From NCBI GenBank assembly GCA_963710535.1, contig CAVQAW010000003.1, forward strand, positions 1-64,000: a stretch of 64,000 bases of DNA, written 5' to 3'. Below, in pieces: positions 54,637-63,389 of this stretch; the first letter of the stretch is position 1; every line of letters begins with the position of its first letter. The notes under the pieces are model-generated. The model saw nothing but the letters and a program-made list of their open reading frames with translations, had not been told where the DNA came from and searched no databases. Origin of the DNA: Pelagihabitans sp963710535 (GTDB lineage: Bacteria > Bacteroidota > Bacteroidia > Flavobacteriales > Flavobacteriaceae). The position numbers and the translations under genes were made by a program.

Positions 54637-57477
54637 ATGAGAAAAATTACTCTTTTGAAGCTCTTGTTGACCGCCTTGTTCATTATAGGTTTTGGCAAGA
54701 TAGAAGCTTCCCCTACTTTTTTATCGGAAATGGTCCATCCATCCAACACGATTTTACAAAATACGGTAAGGGGTACCGTTACCGATGAGGATGGTGCGCC
54801 ACTTGCCGGGGTGAATATCGTGGAAAAAGGGACCACCAATGGGACGACCACCGATTTTGACGGAAATTATGAAATAACCGTTGGGGTTGGCGCTACCTTG
54901 ATATACAGTTATATCGGTTTTGGAACCCAAGAAATAAAAGCAGGTGAACAGGCCATTATCGATGTAGCCCTCTCGGAAGGCATGCAGCTTGAAGAATTTA
55001 TCGTAACGGGTAGTCGTACGGCCGCTCGTAGCAATACCGATACGCCATTGCCGATCGATGTACTGCCCGCAGAAGAACTGGTTTCAACCGGTCAGGCAAC
55101 CTTCGACAAGGCCTTGCAATACCGTATCCCATCCTTTAACACGGTGCAGACCCCGGTAAACGATGCGACTTCATTATTGGACCCCTATGAAATTAGAAAT
55201 ATGGGTCCCAGCCGAACATTGATTTTGATCAATGGCAAAAGAAAGAACCTCAGCGCCTTGCTGTATACCCAAACTTCCCCGGGTCGTGGTGAGACGGGAG
55301 CCGATATTTCGGCCATCCCCACCGACGCGATCAAAAGGGTCGAAATATTGAGGGATGGGGCTTCTGCACAATACGGATCTGATGCGATCGCAGGGGTAAT
55401 GAACATTATTCTGAAAGACAATGCCTCCATGGGTTCCGCAACCTTGCGCACAGGTATCACTTCGGAAGGAGACGGCGAAATGTATGGTATTGCCGTCAAC
55501 AACGGGTCGAGCATAGGTGACGATAAAGGATTTGTGAACTATACCGTGGACCTATCAAAGGTGAATTTGGCAAACCGTCCAGGGACGGTTGACGCAGCCG
55601 GGGAGGCCGCCGATTTTGGCGCCGATATCGCCGACGTCAGGGCATTTTTGGCACGTAAACCGGATGCAGGCAATATCAATGGCTCGCCTGAGACCGCCGC
55701 AGCCAAGTTTTCCGTGAACATGGGCGTTGACTTAAGTGACAACACCCAACTTTATGGTAATGCCGCCTATGTCTATAAAAAGGTGAACAGTTTTGCCAAT
55801 TACAGGACCCCTTATTGGAGGACCATTGAGGATTTCCCTTATTTGTCAGATTTTTTCCCAGCACCTGGCACGCCCAATAATTATGATGGTTATGTACCTA
55901 CTTTTGAAGGTGATCTTAGTGACTATAATGGTACGATAGGATTTAAAGCCAATTTAAATGATTGGAACGTGGACGCCAGTTTTACCACTGGTGGGAATAC
56001 ACAAACCTATAAGGTAAACAACTCGCATAACAGAAACTTCGTTTACTCCCCTTCCACTTGGTTGGATGCCAATGGCAACGGGACGGTTGATCCGGGCGAA
56101 CTTACCGAAGGATCTAGCTTATATCGCGAAAACAGCCCCATCAGTTTCGATCCGGGAGGAACCAAATTCAACCATAATGTGGGGAACATTGATATATCAA
56201 GGGTGTTGTCCGATCAAGTCAGCATCGGTTTTGGTGCTGAGTTTAGGACGGAGACCTTTGAAGTGATCGAAGGTGGTTTGGCTTCCTATGACGGAGGTGG
56301 TGCGGATTCGTTCGCGGGCAACCAGCCTCAGAACTCAGGTAAGTTCAGCCGTTATAACCTGGGTGGCTATTTCAGCTTGGATTTTGACGTGACCGAAGAT
56401 TTCTTGCTCAGCGGTACGTTAAGACAAGAAAATTATTCAGATTTCGGGAATGCCTTTGTCTATAAGTTCAGTTCGCGCTATAAGTTCGCAGAGGACAAGG
56501 TTACCTTAAGAGGATCTATATCTACTGGTTTCAGGGCACCGACCTTGCACCAGATCTATACCCAAAAAGCACAATACAGCTTTGTTCCAGGACAGGGCAT
56601 CCAGGTAGGTGGCTTGGTTAACAATGTATCGCCACAAGCCCGTTTGTTGGGTCTTGACCAATTGGATGCTGAAAAATCGACCAACTTCACCGTAGGTATC
56701 GGTTCAAGGATAAGCAGCTTTTTCAATGTAACTGTCGATTATTACAATATCGCAGTGAAAGACAGGATCGTTTTGGGTTCAGAAGTGGCGCCACCTGCCG
56801 GGGGTGCATTTGAGGGGCTATCAGATCTTAGTTTCTTCGCCAATGCCCTTGATACCCGAACTTCGGGAATAGATGTCGTTGCGAATTACAGAGGCATCGT
56901 TTTAGGATCGGGTACTTTGGATTTCAACTTGGCTGGTAACTATACCATTCAGAACGAAAGGAACGGTGCCGTTAAGGATCCCGCATTCCTACAGGGCACC
57001 GGACAATCAGTGGTGACACCAACCCAGGAGGCCTTGTTCTTTACCTCCAGACCAGTAACAAAATGGATATTGGGCGCCAATTACGATATCGACAAGTTCG
57101 GATTTTCCCTGAACAACACGTATTTCGGAAAAACTACCTTTAAGCAGCAAGGGATGAGCGATGACTTGCGCACCGAATTTACCCCAAAAATCGTAACCGA
57201 CTTGGGTGTCAATTACAGTGCTACCGAGCAGCTCACCATTGCCTTGAACCTGAACAATATCCTGAACGTACTTCCTGAATGGAAGTTTGTGGCCGAAAAT
57301 GCTGCGGGGCAAGCGATCATCAATGATACTTCCACCAATGCCTTTGGGGTGACCCCGATTCAGAATGAATCGAATTTGATCACCTTTAACCAACGCTATT
57401 CTCAAATGACCTATGACGGCTACCATTTCAGCCAATTGGGCGCCATGTTCAATTTGTCGGTGAACTATAAATTTTAA
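54637..57477 (+). CDS. TonB-dependent receptor
   Basis: A 946-residue outer-membrane active transporter. A signal peptide (about 1-25) is followed by a carboxypeptidase-like regulatory domain (about 42-115: GTVTDEDGAPLAGVNIVEKG, then GTTTDFDGNYEI), a plug domain (about 125-250, with the IRNMGPSRTLILINGKRKN and RVEILRDGASAQYGSDAIAGVMNIIL motifs) and a 22-stranded barrel to the terminal aromatic (NYKF). It does not show SusC-specific features and no susD gene is adjacent, so siderophore, vitamin or peptide uptake is more likely than glycan uptake. It is monocistronic with a clear terminator. Confidence 0.92.
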   Translation: MRKITLLKLLLTALFIIGFGKIEASPTFLSEMVHPSNTILQNTVRGTVTDEDGAPLAGVNIVEKGTTNGTTTDFDGNYEITVGVGATLIYSYIGFGTQEIKAGEQAIIDVALSEGMQLEEFIVTGSRTAARSNTDTPLPIDVLPAEELVSTGQATFDKALQYRIPSFNTVQTPVNDATSLLDPYEIRNMGPSRTLILINGKRKNLSALLYTQTSPGRGETGADISAIPTDAIKRVEILRDGASAQYGSDAIAGVMNIILKDNASMGSATLRTGITSEGDGEMYGIAVNNGSSIGDDKGFVNYTVDLSKVNLANRPGTVDAAGEAADFGADIADVRAFLARKPDAGNINGSPETAAAKFSVNMGVDLSDNTQLYGNAAYVYKKVNSFANYRTPYWRTIEDFPYLSDFFPAPGTPNNYDGYVPTFEGDLSDYNGTIGFKANLNDWNVDASFTTGGNTQTYKVNNSHNRNFVYSPSTWLDANGNGTVDPGELTEGSSLYRENSPISFDPGGTKFNHNVGNIDISRVLSDQVSIGFGAEFRTETFEVIEGGLASYDGGGADSFAGNQPQNSGKFSRYNLGGYFSLDFDVTEDFLLSGTLRQENYSDFGNAFVYKFSSRYKFAEDKVTLRGSISTGFRAPTLHQIYTQKAQYSFVPGQGIQVGGLVNNVSPQARLLGLDQLDAEKSTNFTVGIGSRISSFFNVTVDYYNIAVKDRIVLGSEVAPPAGGAFEGLSDLSFFANALDTRTSGIDVVANYRGIVLGSGTLDFNLAGNYTIQNERNGAVKDPAFLQGTGQSVVTPTQEALFFTSRPVTKWILGANYDIDKFGFSLNNTYFGKTTFKQQGMSDDLRTEFTPKIVTDLGVNYSATEQLTIALNLNNILNVLPEWKFVAENAAGQAIINDTSTNAFGVTPIQNESNLITFNQRYSQMTYDGYHFSQLGAMFNLSVNYKF

Positions 57478-57493
57478 ATGTAAATCATTACAA

Positions 57494-57530
57494 AAGCAAA
57501 AGCTGCCCTAGTTAGGGCAGCTTTTTTTTA
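57494..57530 (+). terminator. Terminator after the TonB receptor gene
   Basis: AGCTGCCCT (57501-57509) and AGGGCAGCT (57514-57522) form a perfect nine-base-pair stem with an AGTT loop, followed by a T-run. An A-run before the stem means it could also serve the opposite strand, where the ferredoxin gene ends at 57696. Confidence 0.92.
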
Positions 57531-57695
57531 TGGTGGAATGACTTTCGACTTCATAAAATAACGAAATCCACGGCTTGGTTTTAAGGAAGATGGCTGCTTC
57601 CGCTTTTTTCCTTAAACAAATTTAAACCGCCATCAATCTTGGAAGTCGTTCTAACCGGAACAACCTTGGGCCAGCATTAAAGAATTGGGCATTTG

Positions 57696-58049
57696 TTATC
57701 CTTCCGGATGCATGAACTTCTGTTTGGCCAAAAGCGTTTCCTCCGATTCCACATGGTCTGGGTCGGGTACACAACAGTCTACAGGACATACGGCCGCACA
57801 TTGTGGTTCTTCATGGAATCCCATACACTCCGTGCATTTATCCGGGGAAATATAATATATTTCATCACTGATAGGCTCTTGGACTTCATCGGCATTAATC
57901 GCTTTCCCATCGGGGAGCACGACATTGCCTTTGAGCGACGTGCCGTCGCCGTATCGCCATTCATCCGCACCTTCATAAATAGCTGTATTTGGACATTCGG
58001 GCTCGCAGGCCCCGCAATTGATGCACTCGTCAGTTATAATTATTGCCAT
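57696..58049 (-). CDS. 2[4Fe-4S] ferredoxin
   Basis: A 117-residue ferredoxin with two cluster motifs: CINCGACEPECP (residues 11-22) and CTECMGFHEEPQCAAVCP further on, with C-X2-C-X8-C-X3-C spacing as in the Allochromatium type. Between them lies an unusual insertion of about 50 residues containing WRYGDGTSLKGNVVLPDGKA. The role is electron transfer; the partner is not shown. It is transcribed away from the acyl-CoA reductase gene with which it shares a 118-base or so divergent region. Confidence 0.88.
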   Translation of the reverse strand: MAIIITDECINCGACEPECPNTAIYEGADEWRYGDGTSLKGNVVLPDGKAINADEVQEPISDEIYYISPDKCTECMGFHEEPQCAAVCPVDCCVPDPDHVESEETLLAKQKFMHPEG

Positions 58050-58179
58050 CTTTTTTCAACGTTAGGGTGAATACCACTCTGCTGTCGAGCAGTGCGGGTA
58101 GTTCATACAATAACCAAAATCGTTAAAGTATCCTTATTTTTGCGCAAAGGTAGCCCCTAAACGCATTTTGCACAAATAT

Positions 58180-59220
58180 ATGAACGCGCATTACAAAACA
58201 TTTAAAGCTTTTGTTAAACTTGGGACCTTTCTTGACCGTTACTGTAAAGGGGAATTGAAAGAAGACCCATGGAAAGAACGCCTGGATGCCTCCATTATTT
58301 TGGCCGGGCAGCAAAACGGATGGTTCACTGAGGAAAACGTACTATTTGCCCTTCAACATTGGGGCCGTTTATTGAACGAAAAGTCATTGGAAGCATGGCT
58401 CTCAAATTATGAAATTCCGAAACGCCAACCCTTAAAGGTAGCCATTATCATGGCTGGCAATATACCACTTGTGGGCTTCCATGATTTCCTCTGCGTCATG
58501 TCAACCGGAAATGTTGCGATGGTAAAACTTTCTTCCAATGATCGTGCCCTCTTCCAATTTTTCAGTGATTATCTAGTGAACATCGAGCCCTCCTTCAAGG
58601 ATAGGATTTTGATCGTCGAAGGGCAGTTGAAGGGGTTTGATGCGGTAATCGCAACCGGAAGCAATAATACGGCCCGTTATTTTGAACATTATTTCGGAAA
58701 AGGGCCCAATATTATCCGAAAAAACCGGAACTCCGTAGCGGTGCTCTCCGGGAAAGAAACGCCTGATCAGTTATTGGCCCTGGGTGAGGATGTTTTTAGA
58801 TATTATGGCCTTGGGTGTAGGAGTGTTTCCAAATTGTTGGTACCGCAAAATTATGATTTTGACGCTTTTTTTAAGGCCATTTATCCCTACCGCACCATCA
58901 TTGACCAAAAAAAGTATCAGAACAACTATGACTACAACAAAGCGGTATACTTGATGTCTGAGTTTAAGATATTGGACAATGGCTTTTTGATGCTCAAGGA
59001 AGATCGAAGCAACGCCTCACCCATCGCCTCCTTGTTCTATGAAAAATATGATGATCTCAATGACCTCGGTGCTCAACTTTCCAAAAACAGGGAAGATCTA
59101 CAGTGTATCGTCAGTGATGGTTTTATGAAGGGGGAAGTGCCCTTCGGACAATCTCAGTTTCCGTCGCTCACCGATTATGCCGATGGCATCGATGTTGTTG
59201 ATTTCCTGTTGAAAATATAG
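58180..59220 (+). CDS. Acyl-CoA reductase (LuxC-like)
   Basis: A protein of about 346 residues of the LuxC/acyl-CoA reductase family. The NAD(P)-binding-type region IIMAGNIPLVGFHDFLCVMS, the ATGSNNTARYFEHYFGK segment and the cysteine in YGLGCRSVSKLLVP, the probable nucleophile, are present. I use ATG 58180; a TTG four codons earlier is possible. In flavobacteria it commonly stands between a divergent ferredoxin gene and serC, as here. Its physiological substrate is unknown. Confidence 0.85.
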   Translation: MNAHYKTFKAFVKLGTFLDRYCKGELKEDPWKERLDASIILAGQQNGWFTEENVLFALQHWGRLLNEKSLEAWLSNYEIPKRQPLKVAIIMAGNIPLVGFHDFLCVMSTGNVAMVKLSSNDRALFQFFSDYLVNIEPSFKDRILIVEGQLKGFDAVIATGSNNTARYFEHYFGKGPNIIRKNRNSVAVLSGKETPDQLLALGEDVFRYYGLGCRSVSKLLVPQNYDFDAFFKAIYPYRTIIDQKKYQNNYDYNKAVYLMSEFKILDNGFLMLKEDRSNASPIASLFYEKYDDLNDLGAQLSKNREDLQCIVSDGFMKGEVPFGQSQFPSLTDYADGIDVVDFLLKI

Positions 59221-59294
59221 TGGATTTAATGTGATACCTTAGCCATAAATCCCTCTAAATTTAAGACCTTTGATTCCTTAATCAATATTGTAAA

Positions 59295-60359
59295 ATGAAG
59301 AAGCATAATTTTAGTGCAGGCCCATGTATTCTGCCACAGGAAGTGCTATTGAAGGCCTCTGAAGCCGTAATGGATTTCAATGGCTCTAGCCTTTCCCTAA
59401 TCGAAATTTCCCATCGCAGCAAAGACTTTGTGGCCGTGATGGAAAAGGCACAGGCCCTTGCATTGGAACTTTTGGGCTTGGAAGGTCAAGGTTATAAGGC
59501 GCTCTTTCTCCAAGGCGGCGCCAGCCTACAGTTTGTGATGGCCGCCTATAACTTGCTGGAAACCAAAGCCGGTTATCTCAACACAGGAACTTGGAGCAAC
59601 AATGCGATCAAAGAGGCGAAGCTTTTTGGAGAGGTCTTGGAAGTAGGGTCATCAAAAGATGAAAATTTCAGGTACATCCCCAAAGGTTATGCCGTGCCAT
59701 CGGGCTTGGATTATCTGCACTTGACTTCCAACAATACCATATTCGGAACACAAATAAAAAAATTTCCTAAAACCGATGCCCCTGTTGTCTGCGACATGAG
59801 TTCGGATATTTTCTCAAGACAACTCGATTTTTCGGGATTCGATTTGATCTATGCGGGTGCCCAAAAAAATATGGGCCCTGCCGGGGCAACCTTGGTAGTC
59901 ATCAAGGAATCAATACTGGGTAAAGTCAGTCGGGCAATCCCTTCCATTCTGGACTATAGGGTTCAAATTGCCAAGGAAAGTATGTTCAATACCCCTTCGG
60001 TGTTTGCGGTTTATGTATCGATGTTGACGTTGGAGTGGTTGAAAAACTTAGGTGGTATTGCGGCGATCGAGACGGTTAACGAAAAGAAGGCGAAATTGCT
60101 CTATTCGGAAATAGACCTGAACCCATTGTTCGAGGGTTACGCCAATATCGAAGATCGATCGAACATGAATGCGACTTTTAATCTGGCTGAAGATAAATTG
60201 AAAGATGTTTTTGATGCCATGTGGAAAGAAGCCGGAGTGGTGGGCCTTAACGGACATCGTTCCGTTGGGGGTTACAGGGCGTCAATGTACAATGCACTTC
60301 CCTTGGAAAGTGTCGGGGTCCTGGTAGAAGTGATGAGCGAATTGGAACGGAAGGCCTAG
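59295..60359 (+). CDS. serC: Phosphoserine aminotransferase
   Basis: A 354-residue class V PLP aminotransferase making phosphoserine from 3-phosphohydroxypyruvate and glutamate; it can also serve pyridoxine synthesis. The Schiff-base lysine lies in IYAGAQKNMGPAG (about residue 197), the N-terminal NFSAGPCILP and the C-terminal GHRSVGGYRASMYNALP are hallmark segments. It is followed by serA, so the first two steps of serine synthesis are adjacent. Confidence 0.95.
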   Translation: MKKHNFSAGPCILPQEVLLKASEAVMDFNGSSLSLIEISHRSKDFVAVMEKAQALALELLGLEGQGYKALFLQGGASLQFVMAAYNLLETKAGYLNTGTWSNNAIKEAKLFGEVLEVGSSKDENFRYIPKGYAVPSGLDYLHLTSNNTIFGTQIKKFPKTDAPVVCDMSSDIFSRQLDFSGFDLIYAGAQKNMGPAGATLVVIKESILGKVSRAIPSILDYRVQIAKESMFNTPSVFAVYVSMLTLEWLKNLGGIAAIETVNEKKAKLLYSEIDLNPLFEGYANIEDRSNMNATFNLAEDKLKDVFDAMWKEAGVVGLNGHRSVGGYRASMYNALPLESVGVLVEVMSELERKA

Positions 60360-60450
60360 CGCTTAGAATGGTATTCACTGGTAGCAGGCTCCGAGGGATT
60401 AAGTAAAATTTTTAGTAATTCGCTCAAGCTAAGAATCAACCTAAAAAATA

Positions 60451-61401
60451 ATGAAAATTTTAGCAAACGATGGCATTTCAACCTCCGGTAAATCGGCTTT
60501 GGCCACCGCAGGTTTTGAGGTCATCAACGTTCAGGTCGCCCAAGAGCAGCTGGTCAATTATATCAACGAACATCAGGTAGCGGGACTCTTGGTGCGCAGT
60601 GCGACCCAAGTCAGAAAAGAACTGATCGATGCTTGTCCCTCGTTGAAGCTCATAGGCCGCGGTGGAGTGGGCATGGATAACATTGATGTGGCTTACGCCA
60701 AGCAAAAGGGTTTACATGTGATCAATACTCCTGCCGCCTCTTCAGAATCGGTCGCTGAATTGGTGTTCGCCCATTTGTTCGGGGGAGTACGGTTTCTATA
60801 CGATGCCAATCGCGCTATGCCACTCGAGGGTGACAGTAAATTCAAGCAGCTCAAAAAATCTTATGCCCATGGCATAGAACTCAAGGGCAAGACCTTAGGT
60901 CTGATCGGCTTTGGCCGTATCGGACAGTCCACGGCGCGCATAGCCCTCGGTCTGGGAATGAAGGTTTTGTATTGCGATCCCTTGATTGCAAAAACGACGC
61001 TCCAATTAACGTTTTACGATGGTCAGACCATCCATTTTAACCTGGCATCGGTTTCGAAGGACGAGGTATTGAACAAGGCCGACTTTATTTCGCTTCATCT
61101 TCCTGCCCAAAAGGAATATGCCATTGGAAAGAAGGAATTTGAAAGAATGAAAGACGGTGTTGGTATTGTCAATGCAGCAAGAGGGGGGGTTCTGGACGAA
61201 GTGGCCCTGGTGGATGCCTTGGAAAATGGAAAAGTTTCGTTCGCCGGACTGGATGTCTTTGAATCGGAACCGTCCCCTGAAATCAAAATTCTGATGCACC
61301 CCAAAATTTCATTGACTCCCCATATCGGGGCCGCTACACTTGAGGCACAAGATAGAATCGGGGTGGAACTTGCCGCTCAGATCAAGGAACTCCTGGGATA
61401 A
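60451..61401 (+). CDS. serA: D-3-phosphoglycerate dehydrogenase
   Basis: A 316-residue D-isomer-specific 2-hydroxyacid dehydrogenase, the short form without ACT domain. The NAD motif is LGLIGFGRIGQSTARIALGL, the catalytic Arg is in NAARGGVLDEVAL, Glu in the DVFESEPSP segment and His in LTPHIGAATLEAQ. Adjacency to serC supports a SerA role over a general hydroxyacid dehydrogenase. Being without an ACT domain, it should not be inhibited by serine in the E. coli way. Confidence 0.9.
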   Translation: MKILANDGISTSGKSALATAGFEVINVQVAQEQLVNYINEHQVAGLLVRSATQVRKELIDACPSLKLIGRGGVGMDNIDVAYAKQKGLHVINTPAASSESVAELVFAHLFGGVRFLYDANRAMPLEGDSKFKQLKKSYAHGIELKGKTLGLIGFGRIGQSTARIALGLGMKVLYCDPLIAKTTLQLTFYDGQTIHFNLASVSKDEVLNKADFISLHLPAQKEYAIGKKEFERMKDGVGIVNAARGGVLDEVALVDALENGKVSFAGLDVFESEPSPEIKILMHPKISLTPHIGAATLEAQDRIGVELAAQIKELLG

Positions 61402-61473
61402 TTTAAACAAATTCGTAGCCTTGGATACCATACAGTTTTTGTAACTTACCCCTTCAACTCAAAATCGTTATAA

Positions 61474-62106
61474 ATGGCAGGATTATTAGATTTATTGAAC
61501 AGCCCAATGGGCAAACAACTCATTAGTGGGGTCGCGGGACAAACCGGGCAGCCAGAAAATAAAACGGCAGATGTGTTGAGTATGGCTATGCCCCTACTCC
61601 TCGGCGCAATGAAAAAAAATGTTTCCTCACCACAAGGGGCGCAGGGCCTGATGAACGCCCTTTCAAGCAAACATGACGGAAGTATTTTGGACGATCTTGG
61701 CGGGCTATTTGGTGGCGGAGTGAACGAATCCGTAGTCAGTGATGGTGCAGGAATATTGGGCCACGTCTTCGGTGGTAAGCAAGCTCAGGTAGAAAACGCA
61801 TTAAGCCAAAAATCAGGGTTGGATGCAGGTTCGATCGCCCAAATCCTTAAAATCGCAGCCCCAATAGTCATGGGCTATGTCGGTAGGCAAACGGCGCAGA
61901 GCAATGTGAAGGATGCCAACAGCATGAACAGTTTGTTGGGAAGTATGCTGGGCGGACAACCAAAGCAAAATCAAAGTCTGATTACCACGCTTTTGGATGC
62001 GGATGGCGATGGAAGCATTTTGGATGATGTTGCCGGCATGGTCATGGGTACCAGCAAAAAAAGAGGTGGGCTAGGCGGACTCCTTGGAGGCCTGTTCGGT
62101 AAATAG
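61474..62106 (+). CDS. DUF937 family protein
   Basis: A 210-residue protein with the Gly-, Asn- and Ser-rich pattern of DUF937: LLDLLNSPMGKQLISGVAGQ at the start, SILDDLGGLFGGG in the middle and DADGDGSILDDVAGMVMG near the end, i.e. repeated short helical hairpins with an EF-hand-like DADGDGS loop. It ends in a Gly-rich tail. No signal peptide. Function unknown; it follows serA in many flavobacteria. Confidence 0.85.
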   Translation: MAGLLDLLNSPMGKQLISGVAGQTGQPENKTADVLSMAMPLLLGAMKKNVSSPQGAQGLMNALSSKHDGSILDDLGGLFGGGVNESVVSDGAGILGHVFGGKQAQVENALSQKSGLDAGSIAQILKIAAPIVMGYVGRQTAQSNVKDANSMNSLLGSMLGGQPKQNQSLITTLLDADGDGSILDDVAGMVMGTSKKRGGLGGLLGGLFGK

Positions 62107-62126
62107 ATGCCATTTTACAATAGTAA

Positions 62127-62155
62127 ATGCCGATTTTTTTTAATCGGCATCTTTT
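62127..62155 (+). terminator. Terminator after the DUF937 gene
   Basis: ATGCCGATT (62127-62135) pairs with AATCGGCAT (62142-62150) around a six-T loop and is followed by CTTTT. The T-tract is short, so termination may be partial. Confidence 0.7.
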
Positions 62156-62166
62156 GACTTCAAAGC

Positions 62167-62625
62167 ATGATTAAAGCCTTCTTCAAAGGATTTCTTTTAC
62201 TTTCAATCGTTACGATGGTAGGCGCGAGTTGCAGCAATGCGAAAAGCGCGATCGCGACTGCTGAGCGTGAGACCCGATTTTTTAATCAAACGGAGGGCGA
62301 TACGGTCGCGATTCGCAGTGACAAAACGGAATATGAAATCATCATCATTGAACCGGGATTCAATTATTGGTTGGCAAGTATCGCCCGTCCTGAGGGTTAC
62401 TACGGCCAATCTTGGCTCGAAAACCGAAATCGTATCTACGTGCTGAACTGGAACCAGCGGGTCTTGCAACCCCAGGATTTTGATCCAGGATTATACGAAA
62501 TGCAAATTAACTATGATGCCAATATCGACTATGGCTACGAATTGAATTATAAGCTATATAACTACTTTATCTATTTCCAAAGAAAATATAAGCAACAACT
62601 GGGTCCTTTTGTGCCCCGTATATAA
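62167..62625 (+). CDS. Small lipoprotein, DUF6146-like
   Basis: A 152-residue protein with a signal peptide and a lipobox-like GASC (Cys 22) before SNAKSA, so probably a lipoprotein. The mature part is rich in Tyr, Asn and Trp with segments WLASIARPEGYYGQSWLENR and NYDANIDYGYELNYKLYNYF; it resembles proteins labelled DUF6146. It is unrelated in function to anything known to me. The downstream small membrane gene starts 30 bases later. Confidence 0.7.
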   Translation: MIKAFFKGFLLLSIVTMVGASCSNAKSAIATAERETRFFNQTEGDTVAIRSDKTEYEIIIIEPGFNYWLASIARPEGYYGQSWLENRNRIYVLNWNQRVLQPQDFDPGLYEMQINYDANIDYGYELNYKLYNYFIYFQRKYKQQLGPFVPRI

Positions 62626-62655
62626 TATTTATCATTGATTAAATTAAAACAATTC

Positions 62656-62958
62656 ATGGTCGGATTAAAAAAACGCTGGGGCGTCGAATCGAATTTTCAA
62701 ATAGCGATCATCTTCTTGGTCTTTGCCATTACCGGTTCTGCAGCTGCAAAGTTGGCCTCACCGGTTACCGCATTTTTTGGTATAAATAGGGACACATCAA
62801 ACATCTGGTTCTTCTGGACCGCAAGAATCCTGCTCATTTTCCCGATATATCAAATCCTTTTGGTCGCTTTTGGATGGCTTTTTGGGCAGTTCACTTTTTT
62901 TTGGAATTTCGAGAAGAAGATGTTGCACAGAATGGGTCTTGGATTTCTCTTCAAATAA
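62656..62958 (+). CDS. Small two-helix membrane protein, DUF6787-like
   Basis: A 100-residue protein with two transmembrane segments (IAIIFLVFAITGSAAAKLA and ILLIFPIYQILLVAFGWLFG). It starts MVGLKKRWGVESNFQ and ends MLHRMGLGFLFK; this pattern is found in conserved Bacteroidota proteins labelled DUF6787. An earlier TTG start at 62635 would add seven residues. Function unknown. It is probably in one unit with the lipoprotein gene. Confidence 0.75.
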   Translation: MVGLKKRWGVESNFQIAIIFLVFAITGSAAAKLASPVTAFFGINRDTSNIWFFWTARILLIFPIYQILLVAFGWLFGQFTFFWNFEKKMLHRMGLGFLFK

Positions 62959-63010
62959 TTTACATTTTCGTTAACATAAGAAGTCCCCAAGCTCTCATTA
63001 GATTTGTAAT

Positions 63011-63343
63011 ATGAGGCGAGTTTATCAAAAAATTATTGTTTCTACCTGTGCGATAGTCCTGGGGTTGTGCTTTTTGGCACCTTCCTTTCTTCGCCTTGCC
63101 CATATGCTTCATGAACATAGTGACTCAATTTGTCAACTGGAGGGCAGCGTTCACATCCATAAAACCAAAGTGGTATGCGAATTCCAAAAAATTAAGCTTA
63201 CCCCCAACTATTACCATCCCTTAAAATCGATTGCCATCTTCAACAATGCTGTTGTCAAAGCAAGACCCTTTCCATTTCTTCAGCACATTAAACCAAGTTT
63301 TGAGTCTTATTTCTCCCTTAGGGCACCCCCTTATAATTCATAA
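63011..63343 (+). CDS. Small His/Cys-containing exported or anchored protein
   Basis: A 110-residue protein with a basic start MRRVYQKI, a hydrophobic segment at about residues 8-27 (VSTCAIVLGLCFLAPSFL), and a mature part with HMLHEHSD, CQLEG, SVHIHKTKVVCEFQ: five histidines and two cysteines in 30 residues. This suggests metal binding outside the cytoplasm. It is 46 bases upstream of a TonB-dependent receptor on the same strand. Similar short proteins precede metal- or heme-type receptors in other flavobacteria, but this is from general memory and should be taken as inference. Confidence 0.7.
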   Translation: MRRVYQKIIVSTCAIVLGLCFLAPSFLRLAHMLHEHSDSICQLEGSVHIHKTKVVCEFQKIKLTPNYYHPLKSIAIFNNAVVKARPFPFLQHIKPSFESYFSLRAPPYNS

Positions 63344-63389
63344 CTTTTTGACATCCTTTTTAACGTAAAAAATTCATTTTAAATAAGTT

